Assembly: GCA_025890175.1 (NCBI GenBank)
Contig: JANPYM010000006.1
Coordinates: 1,024,376 to 1,088,375, forward strand
Direction: 5' to 3'
Source of the DNA: Ciborinia camelliae
Taxonomy: Eukaryota; Ascomycota; Leotiomycetes; Helotiales; Sclerotiniaceae
DNA: 64,000 nucleotides
Numbering within the stretch: position 1 is the stretch's first letter; every line of letters starts with the position of its first letter. Positions 23,198 through 35,648 of the stretch are shown here, one piece after another. Both the position numbers and the translations under genes were made by a program. The notes beneath the pieces were generated by a model. That model was not told the origin of the DNA, did no database searches, and was given only the letters and a program-made list of their open reading frames with translations.

Positions 23198-26100
23198 TTA
23201 CTTAAATCCCCGGAACTTTCTTCTACCTTTGCCCTTTCTTCCTTTTGTGGCTGGTATAGTTCCATTCTGTTCACTTGGCCCATCCTGAACGCTAGCCAAT
23301 GCCTTAACATCCTCATCATCCATTTCACTGAGGTCGTCGCTTGCATGGGAGCCATTCGTATTGTCGATTGAAACTTCTTGCAAGACACTTGTTCCCTCGG
23401 GTTGGAAATCTTTGACATACCAAGGAATGCCTCCGTTGTTGAGGACGTCTGTCCCATCTGTTATATTCTCACCATTTGAAACTGGTGGTGTTGGTGGAGA
23501 AGGTTGATTTTCTTCCGGAGTAGAAGAATAGCCATTGGTATCAGGTGGTGTCATTCCATTACCATTTGTAGTGGGTTTTTCGATACCGTTGTTAAGGAGT
23601 TGTGGGTCTATCATATGGTCTGTACCGGAAGTAGAAGCAGGCGCGACATGAATGACATCCCCGGCATCATGCTCCGTATCGACATCTGGCATATCCGTGT
23701 CTATAACTTCAGCGTTAATATCGGAAAACGCCTCGCGTTCAACGGCACCACCATCTAGAGTTTCAGAAGCAGGCTCTTCAGATTGTGCAACATCAATCAT
23801 GTCTTCATCTTGTGATGGCTCCGGTCCTCCAAGATCGGTGAAGGCATCAATTGAGCCGTTCGAACCTTCTGGTGGAAGTAGGCAGTTTTCGAGTAAAGAA
23901 TTCAACAATTTTAGCTGATCCTCGGGCGTTGTCTTAACAACATCACACTCGGCTCGAATTGCAGCCTCCAGCATAGGTTGAATAGCTTTGATAATCCGTT
24001 TTCCGAGTTTACGACGATCTCGCACTTCTATATTAACCTTTTTGGTAGAAGTCTTCTCGAGATCCCCAGCCGTGTTTTCTTTCTGTTTACCTTGCGGAAA
24101 ATCATTCATGATAGCAGCATTGATCGCTGAACCAAAGTCTTTCGCAAAAGCCCCCGTAGTAGTGTAAAAGCGTTGATTAAGCTTCACACTGAGTTGATTG
24201 AGGCCACCAGTAAAAACCCTCTTGCTATCGAGCCTGCGTCCCGTTAGCTTTTTTCGCTTCTGTGAATTTTTAAAAAACTTACTGTAAGGACTTTTCAATA
24301 ACAGGTGGAAGTAGATGCGCCACGGGAAAGTATATTGTATCGACGGCATCTTTCTCGACTTTTGCAGCTTCCAACTTCTTCAGTTCGCGTTCTTTCATTC
24401 CCCCAGCAAGTTCACGCAACTTCTCGATATCTTTGAGCAGAAGCTGAGCGAATCCAATACGACGTGCAAGTCTCTCCCTTCCTACGTGACCCATACCGGA
24501 GAAGTTGCGCCGGGTGATTTCCATGGAGGAGAAACTTTCCATTTGAAGTTGTAATCGCTTTAAAAGTGCTGCGCCCCTTCGGGCTTCTCTCTTGAGGGTC
24601 CAATACTTACAACAATCTGCAGTCCATTCCCTACGCCTACGAAGATTATAACGCTGTAATGACATCTCCACAGAGTTGAAAATAACTTTCGGAATGATTG
24701 GAGCACCTGAAGGAAGTTTCCAAACCCCTTTGATTGGCTCTTCAGATTGGATATCTTGATTGTATTGCAATAATGATCCCCGAGCACCATTTACGTCTAA
24801 AGCTTCTGGGTGCCTTCCAGCTTTGCGATGCGATGCAGCCAACATAGACGCCGCTTCATTTGTATCAGCCCACACACGTCCGCGCATGGTCTTCTTGTAG
24901 AACCTTCGAGCTTCAGCAGTAGCGGCCACAGTGTCGTTCTCTCGAGCATGATCCTGAGGCGAGTGTTTATCACAAAAGGCTTTCAAAACAGCGTGTCCAT
25001 CCAGAACAGCCAATGTACCGTGGTTATTCTTCATCTTCAAGAACAACCGAGCTCTGCGAGCACAAGTAACATGGAACGCTGTGAAGCAGGCTTTATTGCC
25101 ACATTGTACGCATGCCCCCATACTTTGATTGCAGATGTAGCAGTTTAATTTCCACCTGCTTTTTGGCACCTTCTCAACTTCCATAACTGGCTCCATGAAT
25201 GTAGTGTTGCCGAGAGAGACCTCGGGGATCCACATTGCACAAAGTAAATGGGACCATTTTGAAGCATTTGTCTGTTTGAAAGCTCCGTCTGTGTTCGGAC
25301 AGAAGATGCATGTCTAAAAAGTTATTAGCATTTAGTGGGGGGATAAAAATCTTGGGTGAACTTACAGGAGTGGAACGGCCGATTAATTGACATTTTCTGC
25401 ACATCCACTGACCTTCTGGAATAAAAGGAACTCCATAGCATTCTTGATGAACAGCTAAATCACAGCCATCGCAAAAGACGATAGCATTGGTGTTTTCGCA
25501 GTCTCCATCATCACAAATAGCACATTTACTATCTTGTTCTTCTCCAACCTGGGCCTCGCCATTAACTGCAGCAGCAGAACTGGATCTGGGTCGATGGGTT
25601 TGAGGAGGTTTTGGGTTGGGCTTGGGTATAGTTCGTTCTAGATTATGCCAATCTTTCTCGATTTTAGTAAGAGTGACTTCGAAAATGTGTCGAGGAACCT
25701 CATCAACGCCTTCAGCCTTCCGCTTTTCGTTATATTGTTGCAGCCATTTATCATCTGCCTCATCCATGTCATACTCAACACGACCAAGAGTACTTCCGAT
25801 TCCATCCAGATCTTCATTGAAGTTGATATCAGAAGCCTTTATAAACTCTTGCTCTGGTCGAATAAATTCGTCGCTTTCCTGGTATCCTACGTTAGCCATA
25901 GATTTATCCACATATTGATCGAATTCTGGCGTATCGAATTTTTTGAGAGTATTCGTTAGTCGAAACGATGGTTGCGGCAGGGTCAACTTTTCCTTCGCAC
26001 TAGTATTTGCAACATGTATATTCTTTGGTGTCTTTGGCGTCTTCGGAGTATTAATGCTGATAGGTATTCCGAGGCTCGCAGCAGCCCTTGCAGCGTAAAA

Positions 26101-26871
26101 TGCCTCGGGGTTCTTGGGCGGACGACCAGGTCTTCTCTTACCGCCTCCTGGTGTGCCAGGAATGGTGAATGGGATGGGGACACCACTCAAGGTCGGGGTA
26201 GGAGTTGCGCCGTTTGGACTTGCGATTGTGCCATTTTCACCAGTAGCAGCGGCTTGTCCAGGCGTGCCATTGATTGATCCTTCTGCTGACTGCGATGCGC
26301 CGGCAGGTGTTACAGGTCTCGAATTCGATATTCCCTCTACTGCTTCTTGACTGAAACACATCATTTCTTGATTTATATCTAGATCGGGGTGAAATTCCTC
26401 CCAGCTTCGTTCTTCTCGTGGCTTGTATCCATCGTTTTGCGCGACAGCTGCAGCAGCCTGCGACGAGGATCCGAATCTGCTTGGGGCAGCCATGGGAGGT
26501 TGTTGTGCGCGAGGAAGTACTGTTCTTGTCCGTGGTGTCCGATTATCTCTGCGAGGGTAAACTACAGGTTGAACTCCGTTCGCAGCGTTTTCGCGTCCTA
26601 TACGCCCGCGAGGTCCAATATAATTATAGCCCCCTGGTCCTGTACCGCCAACTAATAGTAAATCTTGACCGTTCTCGTCCACGTATCTGCCACCTCCACC
26701 GGGACCACCTGGTACGTATCGACCTTTTTTTGGAGGTTCAGAGGTTGGAGATTTAATAATTGGGGTGTCAAATCTTCGATTTGAAGCTGAAGCTGATTTG
26801 GGACGTGTTGATCTTGTACCTGAGCCAGTGGCAGCTCTTCTTGGGGTTCCCGGTATTGGGGTCGGGGCCAT
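23198..26871 (-). CDS. NTO1: PHD-finger chromatin protein, NuA3 subunit Nto1/BRPF-like
   Basis: Exons 26871-25366, 25313-24283 and 24233-23198 give 1190 residues. Order: Ser/Pro-rich N-terminus; AT-hook (R-R-P-G-R-P-P-K) near residue 240; EPL1-type region at about 300-400; PHD finger with Cys450 as first ligand (C-x2-C...H-x2-C...C-x2-C) ending about 494; extended PHD (zinc knuckle plus second PHD) at about 503-620 across intron 1; helical middle; acidic, Pro/Ser-rich C-terminus ending in a basic GRKGKGRRKF tail. This PHD-Zn-PHD cassette marks the BRPF/Nto1 family, which targets the NuA3 histone H3 acetyltransferase to nucleosomes in the nucleus. No bromodomain is seen, as in yeast Nto1. It is longer than yeast Nto1, mainly in disordered arms. 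Intron 2 is 49 nt and needs the second AG, after a GCTAAC branch site. The ATG was chosen because the upstream frame is low complexity and opens on a non-conserved stretch. Confidence 0.92.
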
Positions 26872-28211
26872 GTTGATATTTAATTCACTTTTGGATTTTT
26901 TATGCGATGAGAATGATTGAAATGTGGACAAAGGTGAGTTTGTGGCACTAGTGCGGTACGGTACGGTAGTTAAAGGTGATGATGAACAGTGTGAGGGGCG
27001 AGGCGCATAAGGAGCCAAATGGCAAATAAGACACAATATTTGCGCGTCTTTCTTTTTGTATTTGAGTGGTCTGATATGGGACGAGTGAATTACACGCAAA
27101 ATATGCTCATGATATGAAGGTTTTCATCATCTGCCTTGCCTTGGTGCAGCCAACATCTTCAGTTTGGTAGTCGCGATGTGGTTGCGCCTTCCAATTAGGA
27201 TTAGCGTCATCCAGGGATAAAGCTCATTTGGGGTTAGGATCGGAAAAAAGTATCGTATCTTCCGGAGAGGATACCATGATCCCATGAATATTTCGATGGG
27301 TCCGTGCGTTTTTCTGTGCGTCAGGACACTCAGCATCCACCCGCTAGCATGAACGTATGATAAAGTTTGGTGTATGGATTGAAAAAAGCTTGTGAACGTG
27401 AAAGTGGGAATATGAATAGGTAGGGAGGTATGAATAGGGATGAAATGAAATACCTTTATAAACATTGGACGAAATAAGGAGGGACGAGGTAGTTAGTATA
27501 TGATATATATAAGGTTATATATGAGAATGCCTATATATGAGTTTATATATGAGAATATATATAAATGTAGGTATAAATACAATTATTTCATTGTTTACGC
27601 TATTATGACCACGTAAACGTGGTTTAGCAGCTATCTGGGCAATATAGGCTCTGCACCCTGCATTTTCCCCAGCAATGTCTCCTAGAAGGTAACATTACAG
27701 AAGCCGCCTAAGTATCAAGAAGAAAAAATTGAGAGTAAATGTTTTTGATATGTTTTTTTTTTCAGGGTTTCTATGTTCAAACGAGTAGAAATCTTTCACA
27801 TAGGTTGTTGGGTCTTCAGGAGGAAACCATTATTGGGATGTCACCCAGATTATTGGAAATTTTAACAAGGAGTTGTGTCTAAACAAGGTCCGAGTCAATA
27901 CATTGCCATGAAAAACATTCAAAATACTGGCAGGTGCTTTGTATATATCGGCTCGCTTGTATTAGGAGATTCATTATATGTAGATGAATGCGTAACAACT
28001 CTAACGCCCAACTGATATCATCATGTGTGGTATATCCCCCTCGCGACCCCTCCTTTACCATCCCTCCCTCCATACCATCCTAGAAAGTGAAATCCATTAT
28101 TATTTCTCCGGAAAGTAGGATCAAATTCAAAAAAGTATTAACAGGATGAATAAGTTCTTAAAGCTCCAATTGGACAAGCCAAAGTTAATATCAATCAAGA
28201 CCGTTTGTACA
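26872..28211. other. intergenic DNA upstream of NTO1
   Basis: Both flanking genes are on the minus strand, so this holds the NTO1 promoter and the GPC1 3' flank. The 112-codon frame at 27127-27465 is Phe/His/Thr-biased and has no domain. A 14-nt direct repeat, TTATATATGAGAAT, occurs at 27514 and 27543 within a TA-rich patch. No gene is seen. Confidence 0.5.
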
Positions 28212-29900
28212 TCAAGCTGGCATATCGCCTATCTTCCTTGGTTTTGCGACATCTCTCGCACCCCCATCTATTCCAGTACTGCCTATCTGGTCGTTAAGTA
28301 GTGGTATCTTATCTAAACTAGTCCTCCTTAGGTGACCTGGCCCCTTTGCCTCACCATTCTCGCCTAGTATTTCTCCACCCTCGGTTCTAGGTGTCATCAA
28401 AGGAGATATCACCAACTCGGGAGTATTTTGCCACTTTTGAACTTCGCGCCTCATTTCCTCGAGCTCATTCTGGAAACGTTTGCCAAAGACCTCAATGTAG
28501 TAATTCGCACCGTTATAAACAGACCAGCAGAATACGGCCATGAGAAATGACGCAGATGCATATCTATACCAAAACCATAATGGGCATGGTAACATGGTGA
28601 GTAACGCATATGAGTATTGAATAAGCATAAATGCCGGCTCTTGTAGAGAATCGGGAAGGGCGAGGACTGCTTTGCCGATCCAAGCTTTGGAGTATGATTT
28701 TCGTAGCCAGGTAAATGATGTTGGACGACCAGCAGCAATCTTCTCACGGCGGCGAACAGTAATGAGGAAATGGTAAGAAAGTTGCCATACCGCATATGGA
28801 ATAGATGACCATAAGGCCATGGACAAGATACCGTAATGGGTACTAGACCCTACAGGAGATGTGCGTATATTGTAGATAGCACTAAAACGTGATTGCTGGA
28901 TGGATGGGTCTATGAGATGAACCAGACAATGAAGCGTTACACAGGGCATGATATGGATGAAAAGAGAGGTAACCTTGTCGAAACTGTGAAACACCATGGA
29001 GTTTCTCCACATGGCAATTGCCACAGCGTTGTTTCCCATGGCTAGGCAGTAAGTGCTGATGAATAGTCGTTTCGATTGTGGGAAGATCCAAATGGAGAGA
29101 AAGCAGAGAAAGTTGGTAAAGTAACAGAGATCTGCAAGGAAGTAATGATATCCTCGTTTGTGGTAGGAATAAAACCGGATAGGCATGAAGTAAAATAACT
29201 GCGCGGTGTACCACCAGTGGAATAGCTCAGGGTATCCGCCGATTAAATAGCCACTGATGAGAACGTTTAGGACACCACAAATAAAGGAGACTTTTTCTCG
29301 AATGGTCACTGATTTCGTATCATTCCAGCGTGTCCCAAGTTTGTCGACACTATCACGCATTCTCTTTTTATATCTGTCAAGCTGCTCATCGGCAGTAGGA
29401 ACACGCTTTCGCCATTCTTCAACTACTCGGGTCTTTGCATACTTTGAGCTTGTCTTTAGCTTATCTCGTTGCTTTCGAACCTTTTGAGACTGCGCAGATA
29501 GGTTTCTCTGTATCTTTTCTAGCTGTTGGGGCAAAGCGAAGTTCTCCAACAAGTCAAAGACAGTAATCTTATCGAGGGGAGGCCATGGCTCCCAGTCTTC
29601 TTGATATGTGCTACTTCCAGAAGCAGAGGGACGTCTCGAAAGACGAGGACTTCCATGTTCCGATGGTGTGAATGTAGGTGTTTTACTGTCATCTGGAGGA
29701 GAGCTTCCAGTTGATGTGCCTCCGCTAGTTATATGTTTCTCAGGAGATAACGAAGTTGACTCGAGTGTAGGCTCCGATTTAGAATTCGGTATGGGTATGG
29801 GTTCAGTCATTTCTGAAATCGAACGTGGACGCGTTTGAATGGGATCGTAGAAACAAATGCGCCGGAACGCAGAAGCACCTCTTAAAGCTACATCAGCCAT
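28212..29900 (-). CDS. GPC1: glycerophosphocholine acyltransferase, DUF2838 family
   Basis: A single exon encodes 562 residues. The N-terminal ~130 residues are Ser/Pro/Thr-rich and probably cytosolic. A basic coiled segment (about 135-190) precedes the DUF2838 core, about 205-450, with roughly eight hydrophobic segments and aromatic-rich loops such as G-G-Y-P-E-L-F-H-W-W-Y and M-P-I-R-F-Y-S-Y-H-K-R-G-Y-H-Y-F. The yeast member (YGR149W, Gpc1) transfers an acyl chain from acyl-CoA to glycerophosphocholine, giving lyso-PC in a deacylation/reacylation cycle at internal membranes. The family match is clear; activity is inferred. The start is ATG 29898-29900; the frame extends 10 codons upstream, but only to a TTG. 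It is divergent from SMC1, about 1.17 kb away. Confidence 0.9.
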   Translation of the reverse strand: MADVALRGASAFRRICFYDPIQTRPRSISEMTEPIPIPNSKSEPTLESTSLSPEKHITSGGTSTGSSPPDDSKTPTFTPSEHGSPRLSRRPSASGSSTYQEDWEPWPPLDKITVFDLLENFALPQQLEKIQRNLSAQSQKVRKQRDKLKTSSKYAKTRVVEEWRKRVPTADEQLDRYKKRMRDSVDKLGTRWNDTKSVTIREKVSFICGVLNVLISGYLIGGYPELFHWWYTAQLFYFMPIRFYSYHKRGYHYFLADLCYFTNFLCFLSIWIFPQSKRLFISTYCLAMGNNAVAIAMWRNSMVFHSFDKVTSLFIHIMPCVTLHCLVHLIDPSIQQSRFSAIYNIRTSPVGSSTHYGILSMALWSSIPYAVWQLSYHFLITVRRREKIAAGRPTSFTWLRKSYSKAWIGKAVLALPDSLQEPAFMLIQYSYALLTMLPCPLWFWYRYASASFLMAVFCWSVYNGANYYIEVFGKRFQNELEEMRREVQKWQNTPELVISPLMTPRTEGGEILGENGEAKGPGHLRRTSLDKIPLLNDQIGSTGIDGGARDVAKPRKIGDMPA

Positions 29901-31066
29901 TGTCCGCAGATCTCGTGTTATACACCTCAATGTTACAGATGAATAACAACAATGAAAAAACTCACAAAATTTGAACTGCTGCGGATAAATAGCCTTAATA
30001 TATGTTCAAGAGTGCTTGAAAGAGTGCTTCAGTAGTAATAACTGCCGTTTGATCGAAGCACATGAACGAATCTCGAAAGTAACACGTTATCAAAGAACGA
30101 TTAGATGCCTCTGACTCGAAAATGACCTTCAAAATAGAAGGATTTGATCTGGACCGATTCTTTTGTGGGTGCTTTGGATGCTTAAGATTGAAGGAAGTAA
30201 GATCGTGCTTGCTTCGAAGGATGTGGTTGGATATTGATATCAAGATGGAAACAGACTTTCTCAAATCGTATCCTGTGGGGGTTTTGTTTGATCACAAACA
30301 ACTTCACAAGACTCAAGACTCAAGACTCAAAAGACTCTTTATTGTTGCTTTGCTTTGCTTTGCTTTGCTCTCAGATCAAATTTGGTAAAGGAGATGAAGA
30401 TGAAGATGAAAAAGAAAAAGAAAAAGAAAAAGCCTTCTTACGTTTTATCTTGTTCTTGTTACTGAATAATTCATTATTGTTGTCATTGGTTCGTTGTCTC
30501 AAATAAAAGTAAATATTCGTATAGCAGTCAGTAACTTTTTTTTGGGTCCAGTCCTTGAAACAGCTCCCCTACCAATCAATCATTCATAGGTAACCGTACT
30601 GAAAGTTGATCTGGGGAACCCGACACATTATTCGTCATTGATACTCGTGACCTGACCTGACCTACTATACTACTTTAGGTAATCTTTATCAAATTACGGC
30701 TGTCAGATTTTCAAGATACGTTGACCTATTAAATCTACAAATGCAATCGATTTCAATATCATGTGATCCATAAGGTTAATTCGCGTCCGCGACTTTTTGT
30801 GAATTTGTGATGTTGAGCAGCTGGAAAGTTGCAGTTGAAGTAGAAGTTGAAGAAATTCAGAACCACTCTTTCCACCAAAAAACACCAAAAATACGCCCCC
30901 CCTCCTTCCCCCCCATTTATTCCAGACACATTACAGCTCGTCGTGGACGTCATATTTAATGCGCCACTCCTAATTATCCCCATTTTCTTCTTGACTGGGT
31001 TTTACTCGTGGTTACTATTCTTTTGTAACGCGTGCACCCCGCTACGATCAACGCGTATAAGTCAAG
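29901..31066. promoter_or_regulatory. divergent promoter region between GPC1 and SMC1
   Basis: The two starts face away from each other across 1.17 kb. The GPC1-proximal half has three adjacent simple repeats (GACTCAA, TTTGC and GATGAA/AAAAAG units, 30303-30432). The SMC1-proximal part has a CCCCCCTCC run near 30896-30914. No coding sequence is recognised. The ACGCGT at about 31031 is an MCB-like hexamer 37 nt upstream of the SMC1 ATG, and a second lies within 31015-31035; MCB sites drive G1/S genes in yeast, so this would suit a cohesin gene. That link is inference. Confidence 0.45.
30303..30432. repeat. cluster of simple repeats: (GACTCAA)n, (TTTGC)n, (GATGAA)n, (AAAAAG)n
   Basis: Four different short tandem repeats lie within 130 nt, separated by a few bases: GACTCAA at about 30310-30335, TTTGC at 30347-30369, GATGAA at 30392-30410, and AAAAAG at 30409-30432. 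All are non-coding. Confidence 0.8.
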
Positions 31067-34000
31067 ATGGGAAAACTCATACGTCTTGAACTTTTCAGTA
31101 AGCTAATCGCGCTTTCTCTGCTATTGATTCCTTTAGCTAATTATGTGTAGACTTTAAGTCCTACAAGGGGCACCATGTCCTACTGTTTGGAGATTCGTAT
31201 TTCACCTCTATAATCGGCCCCAATGGCTCTGGCAAATCCAATTCGTATGTGATGCGCAAAATATTGTCTGAAAACTGCTAATTTGATTAATAGCATGGAC
31301 GCGATTTCTTTCGTTTTAGGCATCAAGTCATCCCATTTACGATCTGCACATCTTCGAGACCTCGTGTACCGCGGAAGAGTTTTGAAAACCTCAAAAATCA
31401 ACGATGATGGATCCGCGGTTGACCCAACTGCAAATGGGCATGCGAATGGGGATGGAGAGGGCTCGGAGGACGAATCACAATCCCAGAAACCGGCGCGCAA
31501 CGACCCCAAAAGCGCATGGGTTATGGCTGTTTACGAGGACGGGTATGGAGATGAGCACAGATGGAAGCGTTCAATCACAAACCAAGGTGCCAGTGAGTAT
31601 CGTATCAACGATCGCGTTGTCACTGCACAAGCATACAATGCTGCCCTCGAATCCGAAAATATCCTGATTAAAGCTCGAAATTTTTTGGTTTTCCAAGGAG
31701 ATGTTGAAGCGATTGCGTCACAGTCACCCAAGGACCTGACCCGGCTTATTGAACAAATATCTGGCAGTCTGGAATTGAAAGCAGAATATGAAAGATTGCA
31801 GGATGAGGCCGAGAAAGCAGCGGATGAGCAAAACTATAGCATCCACCGCAGACGTGGCATCAATTCTGAAATCAAGCAGTATCAAGAGCAAAAGAAAGAA
31901 GCCGAGGCTTTTCAGAACAAGGCAGAGGAAAAGGACAACGCCATTATCAATCACATCTTATGGAAACTATACCACTTCCAACGAGTCATGGACGAGTCAA
32001 GTGCTAGCATTCAAGAACACCAGGAAAATCTGAAGGAGTACCGTCGTGGCGTGGAAAAGTATCAGAGTAGCCTGGATACGGCGAGAGCAGAACAGGCTAA
32101 AGTTAACAAAGATGCCAGCCGGACCGAACGAAACATTAAGCGGAAGGAAAAAGAGATTGAGGAAAAGGAAGCTCAATTGGTACCAATTGATGAGAAAATC
32201 AATACCGTCACTTCTGAAATCGAAAAATTAAGAAGGAAGGCGACCGGCATAGTTACAAAAGAGCGAGACGACAAGGCCAAGGACATTGCAAAGCTCAAAA
32301 AAGACCTCGCGTTAATTGAGAAGGCACAGAAACAATTCGAGGTTCAGTGGCAGGAAACTCTTAAAAACCAGGGAAAGCAGTTAAGCGAGGACGATTTCAA
32401 GGAGTACCAGAAGCTTAAGTCCGAAGTCATCAAGAAGACGTCTGAGGACCAGGCCAAGCTAGACAATCTACTGCGCCAATTGAAAACCGACGAGGTTACG
32501 GCGAACAGCTTGAAAGGAAAGATGGAGTCTGCGCAGGCTTCGGTGGAAAAACTTCAGAGTGAGCTAGACACCAGCGTGAGACGAAGAGACAACCTCAAGG
32601 AGTCAATTGCCGAGACAACCAGGGATAGAAATGCGAAGAAAAAGGAACATAACTCCCTCCAGTCGGAACGCCATCGTTACAACCAATTGAAGACCGACCT
32701 CGAAGAGAAACTCCAAGAAATTTACAAACAGATTAAAGAAGGTGAATATGGCCGAAGAGAGAGCGAAAAGGAAAGAAGGGTTAAAGAAACCATAACCGAA
32801 ATCAAAAGAATATTTCCGGGCGTGAAAGGGCGCATTGGCGACCTTTGCAAGCCGAAGCAAAAGAAGTTTGAAGAGGCTGTAAGCACAGCTCTTGGTCGAG
32901 ACTTTGACTCAATCGTTGTCGATACGGAGAAGACTGGCACTGAATGTGTGCAATACCTGAAAGATGGCAAAAAGCCTCCGATGACTTTCATCCCCTTGGA
33001 CAATATCAAAGTCAACGCGACAAACTCTTCATTGAAAGGACTAGCTAAGGCCCGTCTAACTATCGATACGATTGATTTTGACTCATCTGTCGAAAGAGCT
33101 ATGTCTTACGCATGTGGAAGCTCAATTGTCTGTGATGATATCGCAACAGCCAAGGACATTTGTTATCGGAAGAAGCTTCAAGTCAAAGCTGTAACTCTGG
33201 ATGGTGTCATGATTGCCAAAGCTGGTAATATCACAGGTGGGCGTGTTCCAGATGGACGTGGTAACAAGCGCGCATTCGGTGATGCGGAGATGGACAAGCT
33301 CAAAGCTATGGCCGAGAAATACGATCGCGAGATCAGGTCTTTAGATGCCAGCAAGAAAAGAACGGGCGAGGAGGAACAGTTGTTGAATGCCATCAATAAC
33401 CTAAACGAAAAGGCTACCTATGAGCAGAATGAGTTGATCGAATTTGAGAAGAACATTGCAAGTGAGCAAAAGAAGCTAAAGCATGAGCAACGTCAGTTGG
33501 AGGATGTGGAGCCTAAGTATGAAGAAAAAAGTGCAGAAGTTGAAAAGCTTCAGCTAAAGGTGGAGGAGTTTCAACGGGCCATCGCAAAGGTTGCAGATAA
33601 GATCTTCTCTAATTTCTGCAAGAGAACGGAATACTCGAATATTAGAGACTATGAGGCACAGCAAGGCAGCCTCGAGCAAGAGGCTTTGGAGAAGAAGAAT
33701 GAATTTGAAAAACAAATACAGAAGTTGAAAAGCCAATTGACCTGGGAAGACGAATGGTTAGCCAATCTTAAAGACCGTTTGGCCAAACTCGAGGCGAATA
33801 TTGAAAATCTCGAGTCGGATATCGAGGAATACGAGGCAGAAAAAGAAACACTTGCACAGGCAATGGATGAAGACCGAGCAGCTGTAACAGAACTAGAAGA
33901 TGTCCTTCATAAACAGAAAGAAAAACTCGCGGCCAAAACCGATAAAGTCAACGTTGCCAGGCACGACTTACAGAAAGCGAGCAAGGGGATCGATGAGCGC

Positions 34001-35060
34001 ACGAAATCCATCACGACTCTGGAGACAGTGGCTCAACGTTCTAGCGCTAATCGATATGCTCTGTTGCGACGCTGCAAGATGGAGCAAATAGCAATACCAT
34101 TGGCAGCAGGATCGAAATCTTTGGATAGTCTCCCTGCAAACGAAAATTTACAACAAGATGATCCCGACGCCATGGACATTGACGAAGGCGATCAAGCCCC
34201 CGAAGAGATTATCAATGATTATGGCATAGATGTGGATTTCGATGAGCTTGATGATGAGTTGAAAAACGTAAGTGGTTCACAAGATATAAAAACGTGTTTG
34301 CTAATACGAAATAGCCCGATGAAGAAGATATTGAGGAGCAACTGCAAGAAAAGATATCTACCCTCAACTCGGAACTCGAGAAACTCAATCCTAACATGCG
34401 CGCTATCGAGCGATTGGATGTTGTCGAGACACGCCTTAGAGATACTGACAAAGACTTCAACGCTGCTCGCGAAGCTGCAAAAGCTACCAAGGAAGCTTTC
34501 AACAAAATCAAGGCAGATCGTTATGACATATTCAACAAAGCTTTCGTACATATATCCGAACAAATATCGCATGTTTACAAAGATCTTACACGCTCAGCCA
34601 CTTTCCCTCTCGGTGGACAGGCCTATCTCGATATTGAAGATACCGATGCACCTTACCTCTCTGGAATCAAATACCACGCCATGCCACCGCTCAAACGTTT
34701 CCGTGACATGGAACATCTATCTGGTGGTGAGAAGACTATGGCTGCTTTGGCTTTATTGTTCGCAGTTCACAGTTATCATCCTTCTCCATTCTTTGTGTTG
34801 GATGAAGTTGATGCTGCTCTTGACAATGCGAACGTAGAGAAAATCAGAAATTATATCAAGGAGCACGCCGCCCCCGGAATGCAATTTATTGTCATCAGTT
34901 TGAAGACGGGATTGTTCCAAGGAAGTGAGAGTTTGGTTGGTGTTTACAGAGATCAGGAGGTCAATAGTTCAAAGACTTTGACCCTCGATGTAAGTTTTCT
35001 TTTCGCCCCTTTCAAGTGTCTATTTACTAATATCTCGAATAGTTGCGCAAATATGCATGA
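31067..35060 (+). CDS. SMC1: cohesin subunit Smc1
   Basis: Five exons, 31067-31097, 31151-31244, 31294-34267, 34315-34989 and 35043-35060, give 1263 residues, normal for SMC1. Walker A G-P-N-G-S-G-K-S is at 33-40, split by intron 2. Long coiled coils flank the hinge at about 520-680 (F-P-G-V-K-G-R-I-G-D-L-C start, G-N-I-T-G-G end). The ABC signature L-S-G-G-E-K is at 1168-1173 and Walker B V-L-D-E at 1194-1197, followed by the D-loop region A-L-D-N. An acidic insert lies near 1000-1035. With Smc3 and kleisin it forms the cohesin ring for sister-chromatid cohesion and repair. The last exon codes only LRKYA plus stop. The first exon has 31 nt. The start is the only ATG that gives the conserved M-G-K-L-x-R-L-E-L-F-N-F-K-S-Y. 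Confidence 0.97.
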
Positions 35061-35610
35061 TCAAGATGTCAGGTGAAAGTAAGTTTGTCGTTGTAAATTA
35101 CATGGTGAAATTCGGTGCTGTTACATTTTCAGTTTGACGATAGCAATGATAACCGGGCAGGAGGGGTTTGCTTGATAGCTTATGAATACCAAGTTTGTAG
35201 GCGGTTTGGGATATGGGAGTTTGTAGGAATATATGCCCTCTTCAGTTGATAAATGAATAATTTGCTTCTTTGTGGATAGCTAGCTTTGCTCAGTGCTATA
35301 GTAGGAGCAATTGGTATATCTTTGCAGGCAGTTTTACGGTTACTGGATCAAATATCTTATAATATGTTCCGACGATAAGTCCCCTACCCTACTTTCCGGC
35401 GCCCCCTGGTTTCCGGCCACCATTTTACACCAAAAACAGCGATTTTGATGTATCTATAACTTAACAACCAATGAATTATATTAATTGAAATTTAAAATAT
35501 AGATTTTATATATAGTTATTAGCTAATATAAAGATTTTTAGAATTTTAGCGATTTTTTATAAAAAGTTATAAATATTTTTAATTTAAATTTTCGATTTTT
35601 TTTCAAATTC

Positions 35611-35648
35611 GCTAACAAATTAATTTTTTTTTTGATTAATTTGTTAGC
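35611..35648. repeat. perfect 14-bp hairpin arms inside the transposon
   Basis: GCTAACAAATTAAT and its exact complement ATTAATTTGTTAGC are separated by a 10-nt T-rich loop. It lies in the left half of the element only, with no counterpart in the right arm. Confidence 0.85.

Noticed and set aside
24279..24349. NTO1 as two separate genes divided at 24.28 kb
   Set aside because: The GTAAGT donor, GCTAAC branch and GACGCAG acceptor join the frames exactly, and the family expects one long protein.
26872..27099. 76-codon N-terminal extension of NTO1
   Set aside because: Low-complexity Ser/His/Pro sequence, probably leader; the A-P-T-P-I-P start at 26871 is preferred.
27127..27465. 112-codon minus-strand frame upstream of NTO1
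   Set aside because: Phe/His/Thr-biased, no domain, lies in the NTO1 promoter and shows no splice structure.
29901..29930. N-terminal extension of GPC1 by 10 codons
   Set aside because: The upstream codon is TTG, not ATG; the ATG at 29898-29900 is used instead.
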